Below, one piece after another: positions 1 to 8,500 of a stretch of 18,246 nt of DNA. The DNA is from Baffinella frigidus (taxonomy: Eukaryota; Cryptophyceae; Cryptomonadales; Baffinellaceae). Positions within the stretch are counted from its first letter, which is position 1; every line of letters starts with the position of its first letter. The position numbers were made by a program, and so were the translations under genes. A model generated the notes under the pieces. It worked only from the letters and a program-made list of their open reading frames with translations. It had not been told where the DNA came from and did no database searches. Where the stretch lies: assembly GCA_026770585.1 (NCBI GenBank), contig MU646320.1, positions 1-18,246 on the forward strand, given 5' to 3'.

Positions 1-209
1 ACCTCTACATGCGTTTGGTTTGACACCTCACACCCCCACACAATCCCTCTCACCTTGTGAGGTATTCGTGATTGAAGCTCTTAAACTTCAACCATGGGAT
101 ACCATGAGCCTCATTAAGGCTGACTTGGGTTCGGTGTGTGTGGCGAGTGCGATCCTTTTGGGTTAACTCAAAACACCCCAAGAGAGCCACCCTTTACCCC
201 CTCTTCACG
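1..209. other. No gene seen
   Basis: No coding pattern, hairpin of note or known repeat recognised before the R1 copy at 210. Confidence 0.5.
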
Positions 210-352
210 AGCCTCTGCACTGGAGAGCTAAACGCGATCCGAAAACAAAAAACAAAAAATGCTTTCTCTGCAGTCCTTTCCACGGAAGGGCGTGTCGTTG
301 GCGTATGTTGGGAGCATTTAAAACCTAAAGGACCTAAAGGACCTAAAGGATC
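210..352 (+). repeat. R1 repeat, copy 1
   Basis: GAGCCTCTGCACTGGAGAGC, CGATCCGAAA, CTCTGCAGTCC, CGTATGTTGGGAG, then AACCTAAAGGACCTAAAGG. Same blocks recur eight more times in the window. No ORF. Confidence 0.8.
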
Positions 353-569
353 CAGAGATGCCCTAGCCTATTCCTTCCGAGGCCTAGGAAGGCCTAGGGC
401 AGCGGCTCTTCTTAAGATCCCTTCTTTTGGACGAACATACCCTAGTCCCTGCCCTAGGCCTGTCCTCTAGGGCAGGGGGTCAGAGGGGGTCTCCTGGTTG
501 TTACTGCAAGACAGACGTCTGTCGAGCAATGCACCACAAGATGGTGCAATGCTCCGCGACTCACGATGA

Positions 570-875
570 CGCCTTCAAGGGGACGACGCGGTGGGGTGCG
601 CCGCGGTACTCATCCCACGCATCAGCGCCAAGATGATGTCGTTTTGCAAGGAGGAGAAGGCCGTGTCGAATAGCAAGGCCGAACGAAACTGCGCAAGGGG
701 AAGGCCCTTGGTCCTCGAGATCGACAGCACCCTCTCGGAGGCTCAGAATGTGCACATCATCATCAAGAAGGTGGCGACGTGGTTCGCCAACACCGACGGT
801 TCCTGCCCCTGCCTATCCCTCACAACAATGCTGCCCCGCGGAGCTAAACCTCTGGGACGCAGAGCTCTCCCGTAG
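570..875 (+). CDS. Unrecognised coding-like ORF or exon
   Basis: Open from the stop at 567-569 to a stop at 873-875; first ATG at 591 (94 residues). The middle (about 600-800) looks coding: GC-rich third positions, mixed charged/hydrophobic composition (GRPLVLEIDSTLSEAQNVHI then IIKKVATWFAN). I do not recognise a family. The C-terminal part after NTDGS is Cys/Pro-rich and runs toward an R1 repeat, so the true exon may end near 800; no clear GTGC donor was seen. A TTCAAG before 578 could be an acceptor. It could equally be a fragment of a repeat-borne gene. Confidence 0.3.
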   Translation, partial: RLQGDDAVGCAAVLIPRISAKMMSFCKEEKAVSNSKAERNCARGRPLVLEIDSTLSEAQNVHIIIKKVATWFANTDGSCPCLSLTTMLPRGAKPLGRRALP

Positions 876-939
876 CGGCGCCCCGAGCAGCAAGGTGGAG
901 GAGGTCAAGATGCGAAAAACAAGCTCGGATGAGGTGCGC

Positions 940-1026
940 ATCGTTAGGTCCTTTTCGAGCTCCCAACATAGGCGGACACCGGAACTTGCTCTGCAGACAA
1001 GCCATGCTTCCTTTCGGATCACATTC
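940..1026 (-). repeat. R1 repeat, copy 2 (opposite strand)
   Basis: TTTCGAGCTCCCAACATAGG, CGGACACCGGAACTTGCTCT, GCAGACAAGCCATGC, CTTTCGGATCACATTC. Confidence 0.8.
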
Positions 1027-1146
1027 GCTGATTGTTTGGCAATAAAGTATCACCCTTTCTGCGAAAAATAAGCCGGATGAGGTGCGCATCTCGACCAGCC
1101 CACCAGTCATCCCAAGTGGCTCAAATAGCGCCCTGGAAGGTCTTCG

Positions 1147-1195
1147 AATTTACCTTGCGTCGGGGTCGGATCCGACCCCGATGTCAAGGTAAATT
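1147..1195. repeat. Palindrome centred on GGATCC
   Basis: AATTTACCTTG..CGGGGTCGGATC with complement; 49 bp, nearly perfect. Confidence 0.85.
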
Positions 1196-1431
1196 GGAAA
1201 TGTTCCAGATGGCGCGGTCTCCGCTCCCGCTCTGCGGAAATCCCGGACCTCCGAGGGCGCGCAGTCGACCCCCGAGCATGGCGCATGCTCGGGGCGTCCC
1301 TAGGAGCTGCGAGAGCTTGGGTGCCGCATGGGTCAGAATAAATCTCCCCTTGGGTGGCGGCCTGTGCTGTGTGTTTACAAATGCATGCTTCACCTCATGA
1401 GAATGCTCTGCGTCGCCGCTGCGTCTTCAAG

Positions 1432-1500
1432 TCCTTTAGGTTCTTTGAACTCCCAACATAGGCAGACACCGGAACTGGTTCTGCAGAAAGGCCATGGTCT
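1432..1500 (-). repeat. R1 repeat, copy 3, truncated
   Basis: GAACTCCCAACATAGGCAGA then CACCGGAACTGGTTCTGCAG; lacks the CGGATCACATTC end. Confidence 0.78.
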
Positions 1501-1673
1501 GGTGCCCGTGCAAACTGTCTGGTGCCGCGAATGGCGGATCTGAGACGTGTTTCCTGCCCCAGCTGTATTCGTGGGCGTTGACAGGTGAAGCATGGGCGTT
1601 TACCGGTGAAGTAAACGTAAGGATCCTAAATGTAAGGATCCTGTCGGGACGAGTCTCGTACGGAGCTTCTCAA

Positions 1674-1958
1674 CTCTAAACCCGAAACCCGAAACCCGAA
1701 ACCCGAAACCCTAAACCCTAAACCCTAAACCCTAAACCCTAAACCCTAAACCCTAAACTCTAAAACCTAAACCCTCAGCCCTAAACCCTAAACCATAGAC
1801 CATAAACCCTCAACCCCAGACCCTAAACCCTAAACCCTGAACTCTAAGCTCTAAACCCTCAACCTAAAACCCTAAACCCTAAACCCTAAACCCTTAACCC
1901 TACCACCTAAAACCTAAACCCCCAACCCTCAACCCTAAACCGTAAACACTAAACACTA
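1674..1958. repeat. Interstitial telomere-like array, C-rich on + strand
   Basis: CCCGAAA units, then CCCTAAA units (about 1703-1757 pure), then degenerate variants. Orientation is that of a left chromosome end, but more than 1.6 kb of non-telomeric DNA lies outside it. Confidence 0.9.
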
Positions 1959-2204
1959 GCATTGTTATCTCGTCGCCGAGACCTTGGATGCAACTGCCCG
2001 TGGCCGCACTTTTAAGTTGCCACTTTTAAGTTGCCCTTTATAAGTTGCCAGTTCTGAGTTACCACAACCACCCCGGCTCATTCTACAGAGGTTTTTCATG
2101 CGTCACAGCATCCCCTTCCGACAATGCGGCACATGAACCCGTCAAGGCCCAGGGCGCAACAAGACTGTGATTTTGTGAATTCATTCCCCATTTTGCGTGT
2201 CTAG

Positions 2205-2290
2205 TTACTACTGCCTCAATGTCGTCCATAGTCTCCCTCCCAGAGTCGGAGGTCCCGCCCTACCCACACCAAGGAAGGCGACGCGTGAGA
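2205..2290 (+). repeat. Repeat family G, copy 1
   Basis: TTACTACTGCCTCAATGTCG, CCCAGAGTCGGAGG, CCTACCCACACC; inverted relative at 16690-16770 and part at 3563-3610. Confidence 0.72.
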
Positions 2291-2422
2291 GTGCGGCAAG
2301 CCGCACCCCCCTTGGGGGAAATGCGGTCTTTAATAAATTGTCAAACACAACTGCGACGAGCCAGAAGAAGAAAAAAACGGGCTTTAGAAGCTTCGCTCAA
2401 AATCCCCTGTCGTGGGCTGATG

Positions 2423-2545
2423 GTACAGGGGCACATCGCTCATAAGAAACCGCCCACCCCCCTGAGACCAACCTAGGACCCTAGCCATAGGCCTACTGTA
2501 GGGTCCTAGGGGGGGGCGGTTTCTTATGAGCGAGGTGCCCCTGTA
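2423..2545. repeat. Foldback family D, copy 1
   Basis: Arms GTACAGGGGCACATCGCTCA... and complement, about 35 bp, enclosing CCTAGG-rich sequence. Confidence 0.85.
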
Positions 2546-2580
2546 CTCATACCGAGGCGGGCCCGTCCTACGCCCTCAGC

Positions 2581-2655
2581 TCGCACGGAAGCATGGCTTT
2601 TCTGCAGAACCAGTTCCAGAGTCTGCCTATGGCGGGAGTTGAAAGAACCTACAGG
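2581..2655 (+). repeat. R1 repeat, copy 4, partial
   Basis: GCATGGCTTTTCTGCAGAAC, then GTCTGCCTATGGCGGGAG and AGAACCTACAGG. Confidence 0.7.
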
Positions 2656-2790
2656 GGTACCTCGCTCATAAGAAACCGCCCCCCCTAGGACCCTACAGTA
2701 GGCCCATGCCTAGCATCAAAGCACCAAAGCACCTAGGGCCCTGTGGTTGTCCTAGGGGCAGGGTGTTTTCTTATGAGAAAGTACCCCTGT
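2651..2790. repeat. Foldback family D, copy 2
   Basis: Arms ACAGGGGTACCTCGCTCATA and diverged complement TTCTTATGAGAAAGTACCCC; same family as 2423-2545. Confidence 0.8.
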
Positions 2791-2845
2791 AAAGGACCCC
2801 ACGGAGCATGGCGCGTCATCCGGGGACGCAGAGAGGTCACATTCC

Positions 2846-3087
2846 ACACAGCGGGCTATGAAGGGATTTACTCCGCACTACGAAGGGATTTACTCCACAC
2901 AGCGGGCTACGAAGGGATCTACTCAACGCAGCGGGCTATGAAGGGATTTTCGGGCAGAAAAGTCCCGAGTTTCCGTTACCTTATCCAGAGCAACCCATCT
3001 ATGTCCCTACGGGTCGCCTACCGTAAGGTCCTAGGTCTGATCGCTCAGGGGTTATTCACGAATCCCTTCGAAGTCAGCTGAGTGGGT
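2846..3087. mobile_element. Family B TIR element, copy 1, with tripled 5' end
   Basis: Ends are CACACAGCGGGCTACGAAGGG and its complement. Interior reads TTCCGTTACCTTATCC, then ATGTCCCTACGGG. The left terminal block is repeated (2846, 2891, 2926), unlike other copies. No ORF. Confidence 0.8.
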
Positions 3088-3283
3088 GGTCTCTGGATGT
3101 ATTACTCGTAATCCAAGTAGCCAAACGCCTGAGGTCACCTTACATGTCACATCTCTCCACCCGAGGCGGGCCCATCCTACACTCTCTCCTCTCCCGAGGC
3201 GGGCCCGTCCTGGCAGGGCAGATCCTCCTCTCCCGAGGCGGGCCCGTCTTATCCCGCAGCGGGACCGTCGTAGCCTCGCAGCT

Positions 3284-3376
3284 CCTTTAGGTCCGTTAGG
3301 TTCTTCGAGCTCCCAACATAGGCGGACACCGGAACAGGTTCTGCAGAAAAGCCATGCGTCCTTTCGGATCACATTC
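3284..3376 (-). repeat. R1 repeat, copy 5
   Basis: Best conserved minus copy: CTCCCAACATAGGCGGACAC through CTTTCGGATCACATTC. Faces copy 6. Confidence 0.8.
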
Positions 3377-3405
3377 AGGCCCCCCGGTGCAGAGGATCGC
3401 GGCAG

Positions 3406-3520
3406 AAACCGGCTATAGGGTATCCTCGGGACCGTCCTATGCTTTCTCTGCAGATCCCTTCTACGGAACGGCGTGTCGTTGGCATATGTTGGGCGAAATC
3501 AAAACCTAAAGGACCTAAAG
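3406..3520 (+). repeat. R1 repeat, copy 6
   Basis: GCTTTCTCTGCAGATCCC, GGCGTGTCGTTGGCATATG, then AAAACCTAAAGGACCTAAAG. With copy 5 it forms an inverted pair. Confidence 0.8.
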
Positions 3521-3756
3521 GACCTAGCCTCGCAGCTCGCACGGCGCTCATCGCACGGGTTCCGAACGACATTGGTGTCGGAGTTCCCATCCTACCCACA
3601 CTACCCACAGCGGGACCGTCGAAGCCTCGCAGCTCGCGCGGCGCGTCACCCGAGGACGAAAAGCGACGCACCCATCACCGCACTCCCGAGCACGCACCCG
3701 CACAGAGTCATCCCAGGCCTGCAGGGGGGGTCATAGGTTGTGAGTCTAAGGTTACG

Positions 3757-3838
3757 AGCCTGCTTTAGGTTCTTCAGGTTATTCGAGCTCCCTACATAGG
3801 CGGACACTGGAACTGGTTCTGGAGAAAGCTTGGGCAAT
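3757..3838 (-). repeat. R1 repeat, copy 7, partial
   Basis: GAGCTCCCTACATAGGCGGA, CACTGGAACTGGTTCTGGAG. Confidence 0.72.
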
Positions 3839-3841
3839 CAG

Positions 3842-3910
3842 GTTGTGAGGGTTATCTCATAGGGTCACGTCCTGAAATCCGGGTAGTTTTCAGGACGTGA
3901 CCCTGATTGG
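3842..3910. repeat. Hairpin with 16-bp perfect arms
   Basis: GGGTCACGTCCTGAAA and its complement TTTCAGGACGTGACCC around CCGGGTAG-like loop, 3861-3904. No gene precedes it, so a terminator role is not claimed. Confidence 0.7.
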
Positions 3911-3960
3911 ACAATCATGTTGTCAAGGCAACGCACCGTTTTAGTCCCGTCACCTGATAG

Positions 3961-4067
3961 ATTACCCCAAGTGGCCAGGCGGTCAAATTTGACGGCCAAG
4001 AGATCCTAGGCAGGTCCTAGGGCCCTACGGTAGGGTGTATGTGCCTACTGGGCACTTGAGGGATATC
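3961..4067 (+). repeat. TIR element family F, copy 1
   Basis: Ends (ATTACCCCAAGTGGCCAGGC; complement of GCACTTGAGGGATAT) with CCTAGGNCCCTACGGTAGGG inside. Confidence 0.72.
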
Positions 4068-4377
4068 TCAGAATAAAACCCCGCCAGGGTCATCCCGGGC
4101 CTGTGCAGTGTGGCGAGGCACCGTCTAATTTGACGTGGTTCGGTTTGTGAATCACACGCATACCAAATCAAAAAAGGGGAAGCACATCACTGCAGACCCG
4201 AGTACGAACCTAAAACGCGCCTGTGTGAGGACCGGTTTAGGTTAGGATGAGCCTGCCTCGCGGCCATTAGATCAACTGTATTCGGGGTATCGAGGAACGG
4301 CCCCATTTGGCCCTGCACGTGACATCACGGCGACCGAAATAACGAAATAACCTGATAAAAAGTGGACGACTTCATAC

Positions 4378-4465
4378 CTGTTGAGGCGGTGGGCCTCAGG
4401 GAGGAGCTCTAGCAGCCATCACCCCCCCCCCTCACGCACGCTAGCGCATAGCCAATACGCCAATA
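4378..4465 (-). pseudogene. Decayed copy of ZIP exon 8 (copy d)
   Basis: Shares the ten-G run with copy b, so the two derive from one another. Eight bases are missing after the ATGGCT codons, which destroys the ELLPEA frame. The final ACCGCCTCAACAG and a GTATGA donor remain. Confidence 0.82.
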
Positions 4466-4682
4466 CGCATAGCCAACCCGCTAAATCCCGTCTCGAGTCC
4501 TCCTATTATTGTGTGTACCACGATTTGTACCACGAAAAATAGAAAGACACAGGACGGGGTTTACGGTTACGTTTCTGTGGACCTCTTAGCCTCCGGGCGC
4601 GGGACAGGGGATCCTAGCTCTGCCTCAGTCTATTTGGTCTCACCAATTTGGCGAGACCAGGCTCTTTTTCGCCTCCGGGTAC

Positions 4683-4698
4683 CTGTTCAGGCGGTGGG
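4683..4698 (-). pseudogene. Fragment of ZIP exon 8 (copy c)
   Basis: CCCACCGCCTGAACAG then GTAC matches the last 16 nt (AHRLN) and donor position of exon 8. It sits exactly at the end of the CCCTAA-like array at 4699-4960. Confidence 0.7.
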
Positions 4699-4960
4699 TA
4701 AACCCTAAACCCTAATCCGTAAACTCTAAACCCTAAACCCTGAACCCTGAACCCTAAACCCTGAACCCTAACCCCTGAACCCTAAACCCTGAACCCTAAC
4801 CCCTGAACCCTAACCCCTGAACCCTAACCCCTGAACCCTAACCCCTGAACCCTAACCCCTGAACCCTAACCCCTGAACCCTAACCCCTGAACCCTAACCC
4901 CTGAACCCTAACCCCTGAACCCTAACCCCTAAACCCTAACCCCTGAACCCTAACCCCTGT
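4699..4960. repeat. Degenerate telomere-like array (CCCTAA/CCCCTGAA units)
   Basis: About 14-bp higher-order unit AACCCTAACCCCTG repeated many times; bounded on both sides by copies of ZIP exon 8. Confidence 0.9.
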
Positions 4961-4962
4961 AC

Positions 4963-5048
4963 CTGTTGAGGCGGTGGGCCTCAGGAACAAGCTCTAGGAC
5001 CGCGAGAGCCATCACCCCCCCCCCTCACGCACGCTAGCGCACAGCCAA
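4963..5048 (-). pseudogene. Decayed copy of ZIP exon 8 (copy b)
   Basis: Encodes VMALAVLELVPEAHRLN with a donor GTACAG, very close to exon 8. Upstream codons are broken: a run of ten G replaces GGCGGGATA and places TGA in frame. It is bounded by telomere-like arrays at 5095-5158 and 4699-4960. Confidence 0.85.
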
Positions 5049-5094
5049 AACGCCAATGCGCACACCCCACCCGCTTAACTCCCGCCGTGAGTCT

Positions 5095-5158
5095 TCCTGA
5101 ACCCTAAGCCCCAAACTCTAAACACTGAACCGTAACCTCTAACCCCTAACCCCTGCAC
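5095..5158. repeat. Short telomere-like array between exon 8 and its copy b
   Basis: GAACCCTAAGCCCC...CTAACCCCTAACCCC. It begins at the exon 8 donor (GTGCAGGGGTTAGGGG on the minus strand). Confidence 0.85.
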
Positions 5159-5250
5159 CTGTTGAGGCGGTGGGCTTCTGGGAGGAGCTCTAGGACCGCG
5201 ACAGCCATCATTATCCCGCCCACGCACGCCAGCGCATAGTCAACCCGTTC
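5159..5250 (-). CDS. ZIP gene exon 8 (TM7 with ELLPEA), intact copy
   Basis: Acceptor GAGCAG, donor GTGCAG in phase 2. It encodes ERVDYALACVGGIMMAVAVL, then ELLPEAHRLN and two bases. GGxMxxVxxxELLPEA is the penultimate ZIP helix with its conserved Glu. Three further copies lie downstream on the same strand (4963-5048, 4683-4698, 4378-4465); none keeps the frame through the GG(I/V)M codons. Reading through the donor gives RCRG and a stop (TAG at 5149-5147), so without another exon the protein would end after TM7. I could not find the expected final helix in 1-5158. Confidence 0.87.
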
Positions 5251-5522
5251 CTGCTCAGACGTAGTTGATGGCGTTTCAGCATGCTGTGCACAGTGTGTTT
5301 GGTTTGCTGAATGGTCTGCTCAGACACAGCCTCGGCGGGGGTTCATGCATGGCGGCCGTGTCGGTAATAAAGGTGTCTTTCTCCAGCTTCAAGGAAACAT
5401 GTTGCGTCACGGCACTCAACTCGCAAAAATATTTTTTGCTCGCCCGGGGTTCGAGAAACGCTGGTCGTGCTTGGACGTGGGCGTGTGGCGTTTGTTTCAA
5501 CACTACAGAGAGAGAGAAAGAG

Positions 5523-5562
<40 letters not shown>

Positions 5563-8500
5563 GAGGGAGGGAGGGAGGGAGGGAGAGAGAGAGAGAGCGA
5601 GAGGAAGAGAGAGAAAGAGAGAAATAGAGGGTGTCCCACCAAGCGGTGAGAGACAAACCTGACGAGACTCGCACAAAGTTGACTATTCGGATATGGTGTG
5701 CACACGAACGATGACTAAACCGGACAGGCGTGGCACCGGGAAACTGTGGGCATCTAGGATCCAAGGACACTTGGGCTGTAAGGTTACGAGCCTATGTGTT
5801 CTTAGAACCTAGCACCCACATAAAACCACGGTTAGTCAACAGTTGCATCACTACATAGGCGCATGACCTCACCTTACGTTGACACCCGAGTTGACTGAAA
5901 GGTTGCGGGGTTCCTAACCTGTGTCACACCATTCCAACCTAGGCTCCAAGGGCGCCTAGGCTCATAACCTCACCTTAAGTTGACACCACAGTTGACTTAA
6001 AGGTCGCGGGACTCGCAACCTGTGTCACAACATTCCGGAAGACGAGCAGCGTGACGAGCGCCCCGACAGGCTCCGACAGCCACCGGGCGCTTCAAGGACA
6101 CAGTCCATCTAAACGATGCGTACTAGAATCTTATCCATCTGCATCGGATTCTAACCGCGTTTCCCCCGGATATCCGGGGGGTATCCCCACATAGGCTCAT
6201 AACCTGACCTGGGTGACAACATTCCGGAAGACGAGGAGAGTGACGAGCGCCCCGACAGGCTCCGACAGGCCGGACGCGAAGGCTATGAGCACCGCGCTCA
6301 GCCGCGAGTGCCGTCGCGACATTATCAGCGGGCACGCTGTTCAAAAAGAGCGGCTCAGAATGTTAAAAGAGCGGCTCATAATGTTAAAAGAGCGGCTCAG
6401 AATGTTAAAAGAGCGGCTCAGAATGTTAAAAGAGCGGCTCAGAATGTTACAAGAGCGGCTCAGAATGTCAGCACCGCGCTCAGCCGCGAGTGCCGTCGCG
6501 ACATTATCAGCGGGCATGCTGCGCGGGGCAGCGGGGCTCAGAATGTTGAAAGAGCGGCGCGAAATGTCGGAAATGGTGCGGGGAATGTCGGAAATGGTCA
6601 TTTTCAGTGGGCACGCTGAACATGGCGGGGCTCAGAATATTGAAAGAGGGGGGTGGGGGGTCGGGAATGGTGCGGGGAATGTCGAGGTTGTGGGTGAGGT
6701 TGCGGGGGGGGGTGTCGAGAATGTCGAGAATGCGGCTTGAAATGTCGGGAGGGCCACTTGGCAGCCACCGGGGGCTTCACGGATACAGTCCATCTAAACG
6801 ATTTGTACTACAATCTCATCCATTGCCCTGGAACCTAACAGGAATTTCACCTCGAATTCAAGGTGAAAAGGTCCTCGATCGCTGCTAAGTGGGAGGGGAG
6901 GGAGAGCTGCGAGTCAAGGACGGCAAGGCAACGATGGAACGCATTCAGGGTTAAGGGTTAATGGTTCAGGGGTTTAGGGGTTAGGGGTTAGGGTCATCAA
7001 TAGCGAGTCCATCGGGGATGTTGTGGAACGCGAGCGCCACACAGCGGGCTACGAAGGGATTTTCGGCCCAAATCAGGCCACCTTTCCGTTACCTTATCCG
7101 TAGGATCCCCCCCATGTCCCTACAGGTTGCATACCGTCGGGTCCCCGGTCTCATCGCTTGGGGGCTTCTCTGGCGAGGAGGGATTTCTGGATTTTTTTGG
7201 CTTTGTGTGTGGGATGGGCGCACCTATGGCGAGTCCTTCGGGGATGTTGTGGAGTGCGATCGCTAGCGTCAGCTTCAGCCCTAGTTGTGCCGACCTGCCA
7301 ACACACTCATTCACTCTCTCTCTCTCTCTCACACTCTCTCTCTCACTCTTCTCTCTCACTCTCGTTGTGCCGACCTGCCAACGAGGGTTTGGGGTTTAGG
7401 GTTTCGGGTTTAGGGTTTAGGGTTTAGGGTTTAGGGTTTAGGGTTTAGGGTTCAGGGTTTAGGGTTAGGGTTTAAGGCGCCCTCCAGGCAAGTCTGGAAC
7501 CGGATGGACAAAGGTGACCTTTGCATTGGAACATAAGTTGCGCCGACCTGCAAACACACACACTCTCTCTCGCCCACACACACACACACACACTCTGACT
7601 CTCACTCTAACACACTCGCTCTGCCTCTCTCACACACTCTCTCGCTCCTAGCGAGGACCTGCAACCGAGACGTAGAAAGGACTGCAGAAATGAATTATCA
7701 ATCTCTCTGTGCGGCACTGATCCTGATTGTTTGACAACACATTATCAATATCTCTGCGCAGTGCGACCTGCCACGCCGGATTTATCCGGGAAAGCCTATT
7801 CTTTTATTTTCTGGCAACGAAAATTACTACACAAATGCTTTGATATTGCTAATAAGAACTATTTGTGTAGTAATTTTCGTTGCTAGGAAATGAAAGAAAA
7901 ATAGGTTTCTCTGACAGAGTGCACTCCGAGCCACAAGATTTCAGCTAAGTCAACCAGCTCACCTAAGTCAACTTTCCCCTGTTTTCGTTTAGGTGGACCT
8001 GGCCACCATGGACGGCATTTGACTTAAGGCGCTGGCTTTCAGGGGGAGTTGACTTAGGCGAAATGTTCTGACTCCGAGTGCAATGGTTGAAACGGCGACG
8101 ATCGAGGCGGGTAACGGTCTTTTGAGCCTGGCGGGTTTGTTCTGGGAGGGGTCCGATTTCGGGCGACCCCTCGTACACACCGGAGGGGGGTGGAGACTTC
8201 CTAAAGTAGGGACGCACCCCATGGTGGAGATGGCGACGGCCATGCCCTCGGGGAAGTTGTGCGCGGTTAATGTCACGGCCGTGATCAGCCCCACCCGTAA
8301 CAACCGCCCGTCCGCCGCCTGAAAAACGTGTTAACACTTTAACACGTGTTGACACTTACGGGAAGCAAAACAATTAACGTTTTACGATTTTTACGGATAA
8401 GGTTTTACGGTGGTTGGTATTTTATGACCCTTTGCCTGTCCGTGTGTTTCGGTTTGTTTTTACAACCTTTTTAAAGGTCAATGTCACGGGCGTGATCAGC

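Noticed and set aside
3861-3904. Perfect hairpin considered as a transcription terminator
   Set aside because: No bacterial-type gene precedes it, no T tract follows, and foldbacks are common throughout the window.
5276-5770. 164-residue minus-strand ORF rich in Ser and Leu
   Set aside because: It reads through the GA/GATA microsatellite; the Ser/Leu runs are repeat translation. Only the exon 8 acceptor lies near it.
6123-6344. 73-residue minus-strand ORF over exon 7
   Set aside because: Wrong frame; the frame fitting exon 6 phase gives the SGLSEPVGAL motif.
6213-6740. 175-residue plus-strand ORF with KERLRML repeats
   Set aside because: Antisense to exon 7 and then a translation of the 21-bp tandem array.
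7127-7427. Plus-strand ORFs over exon 6
   Set aside because: Antisense shadows of HNIPEG codons continued through CT and TTTAGGG repeats.
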